From: Chloranthus sessilifolius
Taxonomy: Eukaryota; Streptophyta; Magnoliopsida; Chloranthales; Chloranthaceae
NCBI GenBank assembly: GCA_021018995.1
Contig: CM037598.1
Span: forward strand, 74,418,671 to 74,482,670
DNA length: 64,000 nucleotides
Reading direction: 5' to 3'
Positions 22,160 to 32,299 of this stretch are shown here, one piece after another. A model generated the notes under the pieces. That model had not been told where the DNA came from. It made no database searches and saw nothing but the letters and a program-made list of their open reading frames with translations. Every line of letters begins with the position of its first letter. Positions within the stretch are counted from its first letter, which is position 1. A program made the translations under genes and the position numbers.

Positions 22160-22640
22160 CCAAACTATTATTTCAGCCTACATTCTAACTATATATTATT
22201 GTTTCAATATATAATCTCATTATGTTGGGACCTGAGCCATAGAGCTATTATTTTAGCTTGCGTTTAGCCATGTACTATTATTTCAATGCACGGTTCCCAC
22301 GTTAGGGTTAGGGGGTCTGAAATACAAGACTATTATTTCAGTCTGCATTCAAACTATATACTATTGTTTCAATATATAGTCTCCCTATATTGGGATATGA
22401 GCCACAAAGCTATTATTTCAGCCTGTGTTCAACCACGTACTATTGTTTCAGTGCATGGTTCCCAATTTAGGGTCATGGGGCCTGAGCCACAGAGCTATTA
22501 TTTCAGCCTGTGTCTAGCCATATACTATTGTTTTAGCATATGGTCCCATGTTAGGGTAAGGGGATCTGAACTACAGTGCTATTATTTCATCCTATGTTCA
22601 GCCATATACTATTATTTCAGTATATGGTCCTTACGTCAGG
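22160..22640. repeat. Hairpin array with constant loop and varying stems, LTR C
   Basis: About ten units share CTATTRTTTCA flanked by inverted arms that differ between units: ACTATATA...TATATAGT (22353-22380), CATATAC...GTATATG (22603-22626), CACAG...CTGTG (about 22487-22513), CCATAT...ATATGG (about 22518-22543). Units alternate between two arm types at roughly 50-60 bp spacing. Some copies keep only partial pairing. Confidence 0.75.
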
Positions 22641-22749
22641 GTGTGAAACTTTCAGAGAAGGTAAGTCATTTCTAAAAAGTCATGGGCAAGGTCAAAGGTT
22701 GACCGAACAAATTTGTATATTCTGAGAGAATAATATGGGGGTGTCTACA

Positions 22750-23888
22750 GATGCCCCTCTTCGACGTGCTCTTGTGATGTAAGAATGTGTCGAAGAAGTA
22801 GACACCCCTCATTTGAGGTGTCTTCTCGTTTCTCTTCGAAAATCACAAATGTGAACTGGAGATGCTGACATGGCATGTTTGGCTTTCTTATTTATCAATG
22901 TAAGCTAAAATGGAGCATTCGGGGGACCAATGGTAGCTGTCGAAAGGCGTGTTTCATGTCGTGGATGCCTAGGGGCTATCCCATCGCGTATCGCGACTCG
23001 CTGTCATAGACAGTCAACGGGAGAAGTCAGCGTATCATATTCCATGAGTGCAAGGGGCATCCCGTCGTATGGTATGACCTGCTGCGAGTGATAGTCAAAC
23101 GGAAAGGAGAAACACCATATCCTAATCTATGGGTGCAAGGGACATCCTGCCACATGTCGCGACCTATTGCAAGGGGCAATCAAATAGAGGGGTTTGATGC
23201 AGTCGAGGTATCGGGGGGTGTCATACAAATGTCCATAGATAGGTCCAAGGACCGATAATATAATGCAATATAATGTCGAAGGCTTTTGCAAGTCATATGT
23301 CGGACCGGTAGCGTCATTGCTATTGCTCACAATGCCAATTTATAAGCGTTTTTCCAAAATTTATAAGTTCTTAGATTTAAATATACTCGTTGTTCAGTTT
23401 CCCAGGGGAATGGCCGGTTTGGCCTGGTAATTGGGTTGGTAATTGAAGTAAAATTTGGTAGGTGAATTTTGGTAAGTGAGTCTATTTATTTTTTTGGTTT
23501 CTTTCCTCTTTTTCTTTGTTTTGGGAGTAAGATTTTTGGTTTGAGAAGTGGTAAGAGTTTCTTTTTGGTTGTTTTTTTTTTTTTTTGGAAGTAAAAGATT
23601 TTTAGTTCGGGAGTAAGTAAGGGGTTTTGAAAATTTGGGATTTTTAACTTAAGATCAATTCGGTTGTAAATCTTCGAAAAATGTGGCTTTTGAAATGTCA
23701 CTGAGTAGATCCACCAGTACGGGATTTGTGGACCGGACCATTTGTGTGGTTGTCAAGATGACACTTGGCATGTCGAATACTTCGTCTAACCTACTCGACG
23801 AATACTGATGATTGTCTCTTATGGGAGGACTACAGTGATTCGCGAGTCGAGAGAGATGGGTTTTGAAAACATTTGACTTAATCATAGC

Positions 23889-23935
<47 letters not shown>

Positions 23936-23940
23936 ACACA
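22750..23940 (-). other. 3' untranslated region of Tat-like element C
   Basis: Follows the LTR/PPT boundary at 22749, in the same place as 27479-30071 of element D. No pol was found. Contains a three-unit tandem repeat of about 80 bp (units at about 22966, 23045 and 23127, with GCAAGGGGCATCCCGTCG), T-rich tracts and an (AT)n/T-run at 23893-23935. The integrase expected to the right is absent. Confidence 0.55.
22966..23195. repeat. 80-bp tandem repeat in 3'UTR of C
   Basis: Three imperfect units containing GGGTGCAAGGGRCATCC, a GYCGCGACCYRCTG-like middle and a RGTCAAACGG-like end. Tandem repeats in this 3'UTR location are a known habit of Tat/Ogre elements. Confidence 0.65.
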
Positions 23941-23984
23941 GAATATCGAGTAATTGAAACGTCTTGGGGAAGTGATGTCGCGAT

Positions 23985-24625
23985 GAGACTTGGAAAACTT
24001 TTCTTTCTTTGGTTGTGTGTTGGATGCGTCATGGCGGGATTGTGGGGATTAATTCAGGAGAGAGAGAGAGCTCCTTGCTTTAGCGATGGGACATGATCGA
24101 GCTTTCTCCCTGTTTCATCATACGGCGTGGTAGGTGTTGTCTAAGCCTTTTTTGTTTAGTGATGTTTGCAATGGGATTTAGTTAGCAATGGGACGCTAGT
24201 AGGATACTTGCATGATAGGTGTGTCCCGTTTCTTTCTTTGGCAGATCTTGGGTTGTGTGAAAGAAAATCACGTTGTAGTTGCATCGTGGTTGGCTTCGTC
24301 TTTGGGTGGTATGCCCACATTTTCTGGAGATTTACTTTTAGATTTTAGTGATGGGATATGGAGGCATGACTAATTTATTGCGATGGGACTGGATATTGAG
24401 GTGGTATCATGTGTGTGTGCCTTATCGTGATAGGACGTGCGTGATGGGGTTACGCGATGGGGCTCTCCATCTCTGGTGGGATCGTGAGGGTGTTACGATA
24501 AGGGATGTATGTCTTGCCGCGATGAGACTGGGGGCGGTCGATGCTCCTCGTAGGGCTGTGTGATGGGAGAAGGGTCAGTGGCTATGTCATTCTTTTTTTT
24601 AAAGCAACGTGTGAGGCCACGCGAT
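23985..24625. repeat. Irregular GCGATGGGAC motif repeats
   Basis: At least eight variants of GCGATGGGAC (GTGATGGGAT, GCAATGGGAC, GCGATGGGGC, GCGATGAGAC) at 20-150 bp spacing. Not a simple tandem repeat. It occupies the position where B and C have their hairpin arrays. Confidence 0.5.
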
Positions 24626-24689
24626 GGGACAGGAGAATTTTGGTCAAGATGGGGTGAAAAGGTGTGAGGATCGACTAGTTCGGGTATTA

Positions 24690-25015
24690 CGCACTTGGAA
24701 CATGCCGCTCAATATGATTGCGCGTCTGTTTTCAAGCGTGCGATCACAGGTTCAAAGGGCTGTTTATGCGTGTGCGTGTGATTGTATTACACGCTCTGAT
24801 CATGGCACATAATTGAGGAATCACCAGGTCATTGTGCGGGCGACCTTTCATATTGCGCGGCTCATGGTAGTCGCTTGATAGGTTTGCACGGCCTGTAGTG
24901 AGCGCGCGATCGAGGCGTTGCGTCATTGGTGCGGGTGATAGTTTCATTACGCGCTTCGATTAAGGCGCGTGTTTTGGATTGTGCGCTTTATGCATGGCGC
25001 ATGATCAAGTTAAGC
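24690..25015. repeat. GCGC/AATT palindrome cluster in fragment H
   Basis: Includes GCGTGTGATTGTATTACACGC-type pairing near 24773-24793 (arms GCGTGTGAT and ATTACACGC, one mismatch) and about seven further GCGCAAT/ATTGCGC half or full units. Confidence 0.6.
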
Positions 25016-25037
25016 ACACGTGTTTAGGTCCATACTC

Positions 25038-25045
25038 TATATAAG
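25038..25045 (+). promoter_or_regulatory. TATA box of fragment H
   Basis: TATATAAG followed by a G-run, about 20 bp after the last palindrome half-unit. Confidence 0.5.
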
Positions 25046-25560
25046 TGGGGGAGCTTTCATTTTCTTTTCATTCTCTGATTTAGTCTCGAGTTTTACTTTT
25101 TCTGGATCGCTTAGGTTTTAAAATTCGTGTGTTAGCAATATCGAATGTTCTAATCGTCCGATTGAGATGTCATTTCTTTCTATGTTCGTTATTTCGCGTG
25201 ATCTTCGTCGTAAGGTGATGCTCGGGAGCGTCACTATTCTGGGAATGGGTAGTATTGGGAATAAGGGCTCTAGTCTTCACATTGATCCATTTTAGGGAGC
25301 AGTGAAGGCTGCGGCAGAGGAGATGAAGCTGGCAAAAGAGGAGTAAAAAGTGGAGGGATGTATTTTCCAACCAATCCTTCCTGAGGCCTCCGATTGGATG
25401 CTCTGCTCCTCGCTTGGTCTCTGATTTTCGTTTTAGGTTGTAAGTTAGGTTTTAGGTTTTCGTTTTGAGTTGTAAGTTTAGGAGGTATGCCTCCGGTGCT
25501 ACTTGTAAAGATTTTCGATTTTAAATGAAGAGATGATATTTTTTTTTTGTCTATTGTGCT

Positions 25561-25855
25561 TAGTTATTTATTTTAAACTTATTTAATGGATTAGTGAATG
25601 CGTATTTGATTTGTTTGACTTAGTTTTAGGATTTAATTTAGAGTTTTAGGATTCACTCTGAACTTATTCAGGGCTTATCCCAAGGTTAATTTGCTTTGTC
25701 AGGTTTCGTTTAGAGAGTTTACTTGGTTCTGTTTGGTTTGTTGGAGGCATTTTTTTGGTCCTAAACAAGTTAGGGTCCCACTTTAGAGAGTTTTTTTTTG
25801 TTTGTTTAAGGTACTGTGTTTTGGCCTTAGGTTAATTTAACTTAAGTTTTGGTCT
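25561..25855. other. T-rich spacer before element D
   Basis: Non-coding, T-rich, with phrases such as TTTAGGATTTAATTTAGAG. No signal recognised. The last five bases (GGTCT) would be the target duplication of D, but the matching copy is missing. Confidence 0.4.
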
Positions 25856-26575
25856 TGTGCAACCGTGGGATCCGTGACGGTCCCGTCGCGACGATGCGCT
25901 CTCTAACGAAAAATATAGAGTCGCCACCCGGAGCTTTTGGTGTCCCGGGATACCTAGTTCATTTTTATGAGCACTGAAGTGCTAAAAATATGACTGAATC
26001 TGGTCCACACCAAAGGCTCTTGGGTAGGGGCTTCGGTTATCGATCGGGAAGGTGTTAGGCACCCAATCAACCCACTTAACGCGGTCTCTACTAATGGCCA
26101 AAAATAAAATGATGTAAAAGACAAGAAAATGGTTTCCTCTTGCCCAAATGGGCCTCCAATCCTATTTGTGCCCCTCTGTTCCTACCGAAATTCGGCTGCG
26201 TAACGGCACAAATGAGAGGATGGAAGGAGCTAGAAAGAGATAGGAGAAGAAAGGGGAGAGCCGGAGCCCTCGGGCCCTTGTAGCACCGTAGAGGAGCCTT
26301 GCTTGGCTTGCTTTTGATGAGCTTTTGAAGGCTTGAATGGTAGAGAAATGGGTTCTAACCACTAAGGCTTGAAGCTAAGGGAAGGAGAAGGGAGGCTAGG
26401 GGATCACACACACCTAGGCTATGGGTTTTTGATGTAAGAACAAGCTTGGAAGGGGTTTTAGAATTCTGGAATTTTAGGTGAAAATAGTGCACCAAAGGGA
26501 GGAAGAACTTCTCACTTTTAAGCTCTTTCTCTCTTAAGCAAAATTCTCAACCCTTAAACCAAGGGGAGGGGGGCT

Positions 26576-26585
26576 CTATTTATAG
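26576..26585 (-). promoter_or_regulatory. TATA box of element D LTR
   Basis: Minus-strand CTATAAATAG about 890 bp into the LTR, identical to the box of F at 49517-49526. Confidence 0.65.
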
Positions 26586-26865
26586 GAAAAGGGTGGGTTA
26601 GGGGGCCACTTAGATGCTAATTGGGTTTATAAATTAGGTAATCTTGCATCTAAGGATTCCTAGGGTTTTTGGGGCCTTGAAAGGTGTGGGAAGGTCCTCC
26701 AATGGTGGATGATGGGGAGAGGCCTTAAGCTACTAAAGGGGTTGCCAATAGGTAAGGAATGGGTGCAGCAGGACTATCAAAATACACCCCAAAGGTCGAG
26801 GTGGTCAATAAGTTAAACCCCCAGCATGAATTTCGGGCAATCAAGCGAGCGATTCTTGTTCATAT

Positions 26866-27090
26866 GCACAGCACAACTAATAGTTGTGCCGAGCAAATGT
26901 ACTGATAAAGCAGTCTTTACTGCATTCCACGGAAGTTAACCTCGTGAGGGGTTGGGGGACCCATTTATGCCTGGCGCAACTATTAGTTGTGCCAGGCCAT
27001 TTCTGGGGGAAAAATACTTGGCGCAACTATTAGTTGAGCCAGGCAAATCCAGGGGGAAAATGGCCTGGCGCAACTATTAGTTGCGCCAGG
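26866..27090. repeat. Four odd palindromes in U3 of element D
   Basis: Copies at about 26868-26893, 26969-26995, 27017-27043 and 27064-27090. The last is perfect: 13-base arm CCTGGCGCAACTA, one central base, exact inverted arm. They begin about 390 bp inside the LTR, upstream of the TATA box. Four further copies lie in the leader of D. Element F has four of a different sequence at the same offset. Confidence 0.9.
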
Positions 27091-27478
27091 CAAAAATCCC
27101 TCCAAAAAAGCTTGATTTTTAAATGGCCATAACGTTTGATGTACAACTCCGATTGGGGTGATTCTTGGCTCGTTGGAAATATGGAGAAGTCCTCTTTCTA
27201 ATGGTATATGATTTGATATCAGTAAAAGACCTCAGCTAGTCCTGGTGCACAACTCTTCATCCATTGCCAGGGAAGGTTAGGTTTAGGGTTCGGGATGAGT
27301 TCTAAGGGTTGGGATTGGTTTCTAAAGGTTTGGGATAGGTTCCTAAGGGATATAGGGTGATTCCTAAGGGTTTGGGGTGATCCCTAAGGGTTTCATTCAT
27401 ACCATCAAAAGCTCAAAATTTCACCTCTCTTAAAAGGTGTTTCGATCGGGCCTTGGGGGCCAAATTTAGGTGTCTACA

Positions 27479-30071
27479 GATGGCCCTCTTTGATATCCGA
27501 TCACCGGTGGCCGTATGCCAAAGAAAAGAGACATCCGAAGAGGCCCAAAGCAATACTGAGGGGTCCGCTGTATTCAGAACGAACTTCAAACATCAAGTGA
27601 GTAACACGGTGAGAAAACGAAAGCCCTGGAGTGCCAGGCTAATCATTCGTTTCTCGAGGTCATCGGTTCCCAAACGCTTAGCGACATTACTAGGCATAAC
27701 CGAGGTAGAATGAGTTGCAAAAGCCCAATAGCTGGGAAAAATGTTTGCTTCTCGAGTTGCGAAAGCCCGTTAGTCGAGAAAAATGTCCGCTTCTCGAGAT
27801 GATTTGAAGGTGATTGATGTTCGAGATTTATTCTGAATGCAACAGCTTCGTAAGTAAGAGGGGTGATTGACCCACATTTAAAGATCGGTGCGAAGTAAAC
27901 ATACGCAAGGCTCCATAGTTTGCGTCTAATCCTACAAGGTATTTGATGACCACATTGGATTATTCGCAGGTGCCCCTGCGAAAAGCAGGGTTCGAGATCT
28001 TTGGGCTAACCCATCGATCCTGAAGTTTATTTAGCATGACCACCTGAGCGAAGTGAATAGATGTCACAGCGCTTTTTAGGAGTGCGTGCCATTTTTCAAA
28101 ACATGCCCCAGATCCACATGACCCAGAGTATCCAGTTTCGACTTCCTTGAACAGATCCAGCCAAACATTGGGCACCTTCCAAAAGGGGGCATCCAATCCT
28201 GGCCTCTGTTGACAATGATCATAATCATCAATTAACTATGCATAATCATGCAATAAGCAACAACAACAAGCGATGGAAGCCCGACCGGACCGCCGGGTAC
28301 AATTCTGAGGACAAACGACCATCATACGGATACTCGAGCGCATGGCGTACACTTTATAGGGATACGCCATCTGAGTTTTAAGCCTGCAGAAAATAAAAGG
28401 AAATGAACCCTTCTGAATGCATGGTTGCACATAGTTTGATTGACACATAATCTCATTTTTAACAGGTTGGTCTCAACCAACGATTGACCTTTTTCAACGG
28501 AGAATCCAAAGCTTAAGACAACTCAAGCTCACACGAATCCAAAACAGAGCGCTCATCGCTCAAAAGATTTAGCAGTGGAGTTGACCCAATCGAAACATTG
28601 ACTGTTTGACCGGGACTGACACCGTTGCTCCTACTTTGAAGTAGGATCCATGGATCCAAGGCGAACCTTTGACCTAGGACATTAATTTTGCACATCTGTG
28701 TTATCGATAAAATATTGACATTTTACCGCATCGAAACACGCATGTCGTCTCTATGCGTAGCATGAAAACATAGATTTCTTTTTCTTTTCAAAATGATTTT
28801 CATTTTTTGTTAAACCTGACGTCGATGGTGAGATGCTTTATCTGATTTGTCCATTGTTGAGAAGTTGCCTGCTTAGAAGCTTTGGACCGTGTGATGTTCC
28901 TGAACATTCTCGAGAAAACGTCAGTCCCTTTTTTGTTTATACATATAAAGAAAATGCATCCTAAACAATAAAAGAAAAAGTAGATTTCTACCTACATTTT
29001 TCATTTTCAAGATATTTTTTTGGATTTTAGTTTTTTAGAGATTTTTAGTTATTTTTCTTCATTTTTGAGATTGAAATATGATGTTGAAAATATGTACATG
29101 AAAATGAGTAGAAATATATACACAGTTTTTGGTGTTTGGATTTTTCTTGATTAAACTATTTTTGGTTTTTTTTTTTTTGATGCCTTAATCATTGGGTGAG
29201 ATTTTGAGAAACCTTGGGTTCATCTTTGAGCATGGTTGACCTCTTTCATGTAGTCGAACCTGAGTGAGTTTCCAGATTTTACCAAGGCCACAGAACGTTG
29301 ATCCCTTTGGATTGAGTTAAACCTTTCTCCTTGCCTAGGGTCATATGTTTGACGGTGCGGGTTTCACAAAGACAATTATGGTCGGGACCCGATTTGAACT
29401 AGCATGAGCGGCCCAGTCAGACAAGAGGGTACAGGAAGAGTAATAAAAGGGTTCTTCAAACATCAATCTTCTCAATCAGTCCAAACCTTTCTTCTCTTAA
29501 TTTTTTTTCTCTTCTTTTTTTCTTTTTTTTTTTTATCTCCCTCTTTTTACCCGTGGCGCCCTTTCGGGTTTTCACCACGTCCATGGGTTCAGCTCTCTTA
29601 CCCCAAGCGCCCTTTCGGGTTTTCACACGGTCACTTTAAGCCATTGTTTTTTTACCCGTAATGCCCTTTCGGGTTTTCACCACGTCCATCTTGCTTTGAG
29701 CTTGTATTTTTATTTTATTTTATTTATTTTTATTTTCTTTTCTTTTTTTCAACAGCCACGACATAGACCTTCAGGGTGTAGCTTGGCCATGGGTTTAGGA
29801 TTTGAAGGTACGCTGGGTTAAAAGGGTTTCCTTGATACGGCTTCAGTTTTCTCAACATACTTTCTTCCTTGGGGGTTTTACTATACATGCCCGTGATTCT
29901 TCTAGATTTTTTTTTGTTCTTTTTGCTTCATTTCAGGCAAACTCTTTTTGATTTTTTTGCTTTTTTTTAAGATTTTGATAGTAACTTTATACACATGCAT
30001 CTTTTCTCTCTCTCTTTTTTTTTTGGTATATGTACACGTATATATATATATATACACCTTATTGCGATAGA
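27479..30071 (-). other. 3' untranslated region of Tat element D
   Basis: 2.6 kb between the integrase stop and the 3' LTR with no coding region. It contains a three-unit tandem repeat (29548-29700), poly-T and (TA)n tracts (29490-29530, 30036-30056), and a block (28300-28450) clearly homologous to 63360-63500 of F. That homology lets one predict where the 3' LTR of F lies. Confidence 0.65.
29548..29700. repeat. 52-bp tandem repeat in 3'UTR of D
   Basis: Three units sharing GCGCCCTTTCGGGTTTTCAC and ending ACGTCCATGG or variants. F carries four related units at 61406-61600 in opposite orientation. Includes the small palindrome CCCTTTCGGG-like core. Confidence 0.75.
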
Positions 30072-31250
30072 CTAAGAGTAGAACCGTCGGACGTATCCAG
30101 CGTTGATGGGCTCAGGAAGATGATCTCCGTCCATGGTGGTGAGGCGGATGGCGTATCCCGGCAGCACTTCTCGAATGACGTATGGTCCTTCCCAGTTCGG
30201 CTTAAACTTTCCTCTTGGATCGGCGTGGAGGGATGGGAAGATCTTCTTTAACACATTGTCTCTTACCTTTAGATCTCGACCGCGGACACGTTTATTGTAA
30301 GTGCGTGCGATTCGCACCTGATAAACTTGAGTGTGGCATAAGGCTAGGAGTCTCTTTTCGTCCAGTAAGTTTAGTTGATCAAAGCGTGATCTCTCTCTTT
30401 CTGCTTCGGGTAAGCCTGATTCCATGAGGATTCGAAGTGAGGGTACTTCAACCTCCACCGGGAGGACGGCCTCGGTTCCATACACAAGGGAGAATGGTGT
30501 TGCCCCTGTAGCGGTACGGATCGACGTTTGATAGGCCCACAAAGCAAATGGCAGCATTTCGCTCCAAACTCGGTAAGTGACGACCATTTTCTCAAGGATG
30601 CGGATGACTGTCTTGTTCGCAGCTTCCACGGCTCCGTTAGTTTGAGGCCGATAAGGGGATGAGTGATGGTGCTTGATCTTATATTGCTCACAGAAGTCTC
30701 AGATGCGCTTATTCGTAAAGTTTATGCCATTGTCTGTGATGATATCTTTGGGTACTCCAAATCGGCACACAATATTGTTCTTCAGAAACTTCTCGACATG
30801 ACTGGCAGTGATGTTGGCATATGACGCCGCTTCTACCCACTTGGTGAAGTATTTGATGGCGACGAGGATGAACCGATGTCCGTTTGATGCTTTTGGATTA
30901 ATCATTCTAACAACGTCAAGGCCCCAGGTAGCGAATGGCCAAGGTGTGGTCATGCAGTAAAGATCGATGGCAGGAGCGTGTATCAGACTGGAGTGTTCTT
31001 GACACTTATAGCATTTTTGAACATGCTTGCAGCAATCTGATTCCATAGTGGTCCAAAAGTATCCCTGCCGTAGGATTTTCTTAGCGAGCATGTGACCGTT
31101 AACGTGGGCTCCGCATACTCCCTCATGGATTTCTTTCATAATGTTGATCGCTTCACTTTCAGTAAGGCACCTGAGTAAGATGTTATTATATGATCGCTTA
31201 TAGAGGCATTCCCCGCAAATGACGTAACCTGCTGCTAAACGCTGAATAGT
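30072..31250 (-). pseudogene. Integrase of Tat element D
   Basis: Two open stretches in one frame (30699-31139 and 30072-30629) separated by an in-frame stop. N-terminal zinc-binding region HEGVCGAHVNGH...CCKHVQKCYKC, then catalytic motifs GLDVV (first D), IITDNG (second D) and, after the stop, GAVEAANK (E), so the D,D,E triad is retained. The C-terminal part includes LKKIFPSLHADPRGKFKPNW and GPYVIREVLPGYAI, and ends at 30072 with YVRRFYS. No chromodomain, as expected for the Tat lineage. It would integrate the cDNA; the stop prevents a full product. Confidence 0.85.
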
Positions 31251-31853
31251 TCATCGGTCTGTCTTGGATGTACCCTCGGGGAAGGTTAGGGTCTCGAGGA
31301 AATTCTTGATATCTGAGAACCAAGGTGGCTCATCATCAGGCTTTGTAGGTTCCTTAATTTGGAGGCAGAAGGCCGGCTCATTCCTCTGCTCGATCATTAT
31401 CGGCTTCATCTCAACACCATAGGGGATTTCAATCATTGACGCCAAGGTTGCTAATGCATCAGTGAAGTGATTCCTTATCCGGGGGACATATGAGAACGTC
31501 ACATCTTGGAAGCAAGCTATCAGGTCCTCGAGGTGTTCATGATAGGGGATCAGCTTCTCGTCTTTCGTCTTCCAGTCACCATTAATCTGGCATATGATTA
31601 ATTGTGAATCGCCAAATACTCGAAGGTGAGTTACATTCAGATCGAGAGCTGCCTGCAGACTAGCGGCGCAAGCTTCATACTCAGCCATATTGTTAGTGCA
31701 AGGGAAGTTGAGCTTGATAGAGACGGGTATGTGGGATCCTTTCAGCAAAATCAGAATGGTGCCAACTCCTTGACCCTCGGCATTGGCAGCCCCGTCAAAG
31801 TGCATTACCCATGATTCTTCTGCTTCTGCAGTATCATCCTCCGTCATGAACAA
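31251..31853 (-). CDS. Archaeal-type second RNase H domain, element D
   Basis: 200-residue open segment beginning near ESWVMHFDGAANAEGQGVG, with NNMAEYEACAASLQAALDL, FGDSQLIICQINGDW and a final RIRNHFTDALATLASM. These supply the D-E-D-D pattern of an archaeal/plant-type RNase H. Tat-lineage elements carry this domain between the original RNase H and integrase. It probably replaced or supplemented removal of template RNA. The C-terminal 60 residues lead toward the integrase. The open segment is part of a broken polyprotein with no start signal of its own. Confidence 0.85.
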   Translation of the reverse strand: MFMTEDDTAEAEESWVMHFDGAANAEGQGVGTILILLKGSHIPVSIKLNFPCTNNMAEYEACAASLQAALDLNVTHLRVFGDSQLIICQINGDWKTKDEKLIPYHEHLEDLIACFQDVTFSYVPRIRNHFTDALATLASMIEIPYGVEMKPIMIEQRNEPAFCLQIKEPTKPDDEPPWFSDIKNFLETLTFPEGTSKTDR

Positions 31854-31879
31854 GATATCCTCATCTGGGAACTCGGTCC

Positions 31880-32299
31880 TTAACGGCTCCTAGTCGGGTA
31901 AAGGATTGTCGGCAGATGGTCAGTGAGTGCCTGCCCCTTGATCGACTTCTGAGTAACGTAGGTAATATCAAATTCAGACAATAACAACTGCCATCGTGCA
32001 GTCCACCCAGTAAGAGCCGACTTCTCGAATAAGTATTTCAACGGGTCCATTCGGGCCAAAAGTAGAACGGCCTGGGATAGTAAGTAGTGGTGGAGCCTTT
32101 GAATAGCCCATACAAGAGCTAGGCATGCTTTCTCTAGATGAGAGTAGCGCGTCTCGTAATCGGTAAACTTCTTGCTCAGATAGTAGATGGCCTGCTCTCT
32201 TCTTCTCGTCTTGTCATGCTGACCTAAGACACATCCCATCAAAACTTCTGTCGTGGAGAGATACATTAAGAGTGGTCTTCCCGGCTCAGGTGGTACCAA
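31880..32299 (-). CDS. First RNase H domain, element D
   Basis: Open segment with LLMYLSTTEVLMGCVLGQHD, REQAIYYLSKKF, ETRYSHLEKACLALVWAIQ and ARMDPLKYLFEK, the Ty3/gypsy RNase H. It ends with DITYVTQKSIKGQALTDHL, the connection into the second RNase H. Nearly identical to 58560-58950 of F. The C-terminal end shifts frame (TILYPTRSR). Confidence 0.8.
   Translation of the reverse strand: MVPPEPGRPLLMYLSTTEVLMGCVLGQHDKTRRREQAIYYLSKKFTDYETRYSHLEKACLALVWAIQRLHHYLLSQAVLLLARMDPLKYLFEKSALTGWTARWQLLLSEFDITYVTQKSIKGQALTDHLPTILYPTRSR

Larger units (their letters stand above)
20931..22749 (-). mobile_element. Tat-like LTR C
   Basis: Minus-strand start TGTAGACACCCCC at 22749, preceded by the purine-rich CGAAGAGGGGCATC of the internal region. 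Shares with LTR B the opening, GTTCGGTCAACCTTTGACC, hairpin array, GCGC palindromes and TATA-like CCTATAAAAG (21688-21697, minus). Its far end is not defined; 20931-21030 includes a block with CCCGAGTACCCTCC resembling the post-TATA part of other Tat LTRs. As the 3' LTR of a minus-strand element, its internal region lies to the right. Confidence 0.7.
23941..25560 (+). mobile_element. Third Tat-like LTR fragment H
   Basis: No clear TG...CA ends. Its middle (24660-25030) is packed with the GCGC/AATT palindrome type of LTRs B and C, followed at once by a plus-strand TATA box (25038-25045). This is the same order as in B. The left part (23985-24625) holds scattered GCGATGGGAC motifs. After the TATA box come a T-rich leader and a region around 25434-25530 that could hold a polyadenylation site. 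Interpretation as an LTR of the B/C family is inference. Confidence 0.45.
25856..27478 (-). mobile_element. 3' LTR of Tat element D
   Basis: 1,623 bp. Plus-strand ends TGTGCAACCG and GGTGTCTACA; in minus sense TGTAGACACC...GGTTGCACA. It matches the 5' LTR of F (48654-50259) in length and content: opening, U3 palindrome array at the same offset, identical CTATAAATAG TATA box, the CCCGATCGATAACCGAAGCC phrase, and CCAAAAGCTCCGGGTGGCGA near the end. Purine-rich GAGGGCCATC precedes the start in minus sense. Confidence 0.85.

Noticed and set aside
22286-22675. 129-residue open frame with YYFSLCSAIYYCFS repeats
   Set aside because: It is a reading of the hairpin array of LTR C; the periodicity is that of the DNA repeat.
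25120-25380. Possible small coding exon (phrase with MLGSVTILGMGSIGNKGSS)
   Set aside because: Short, no homology recognised, no start/splice context; lies downstream of the TATA box in fragment H.
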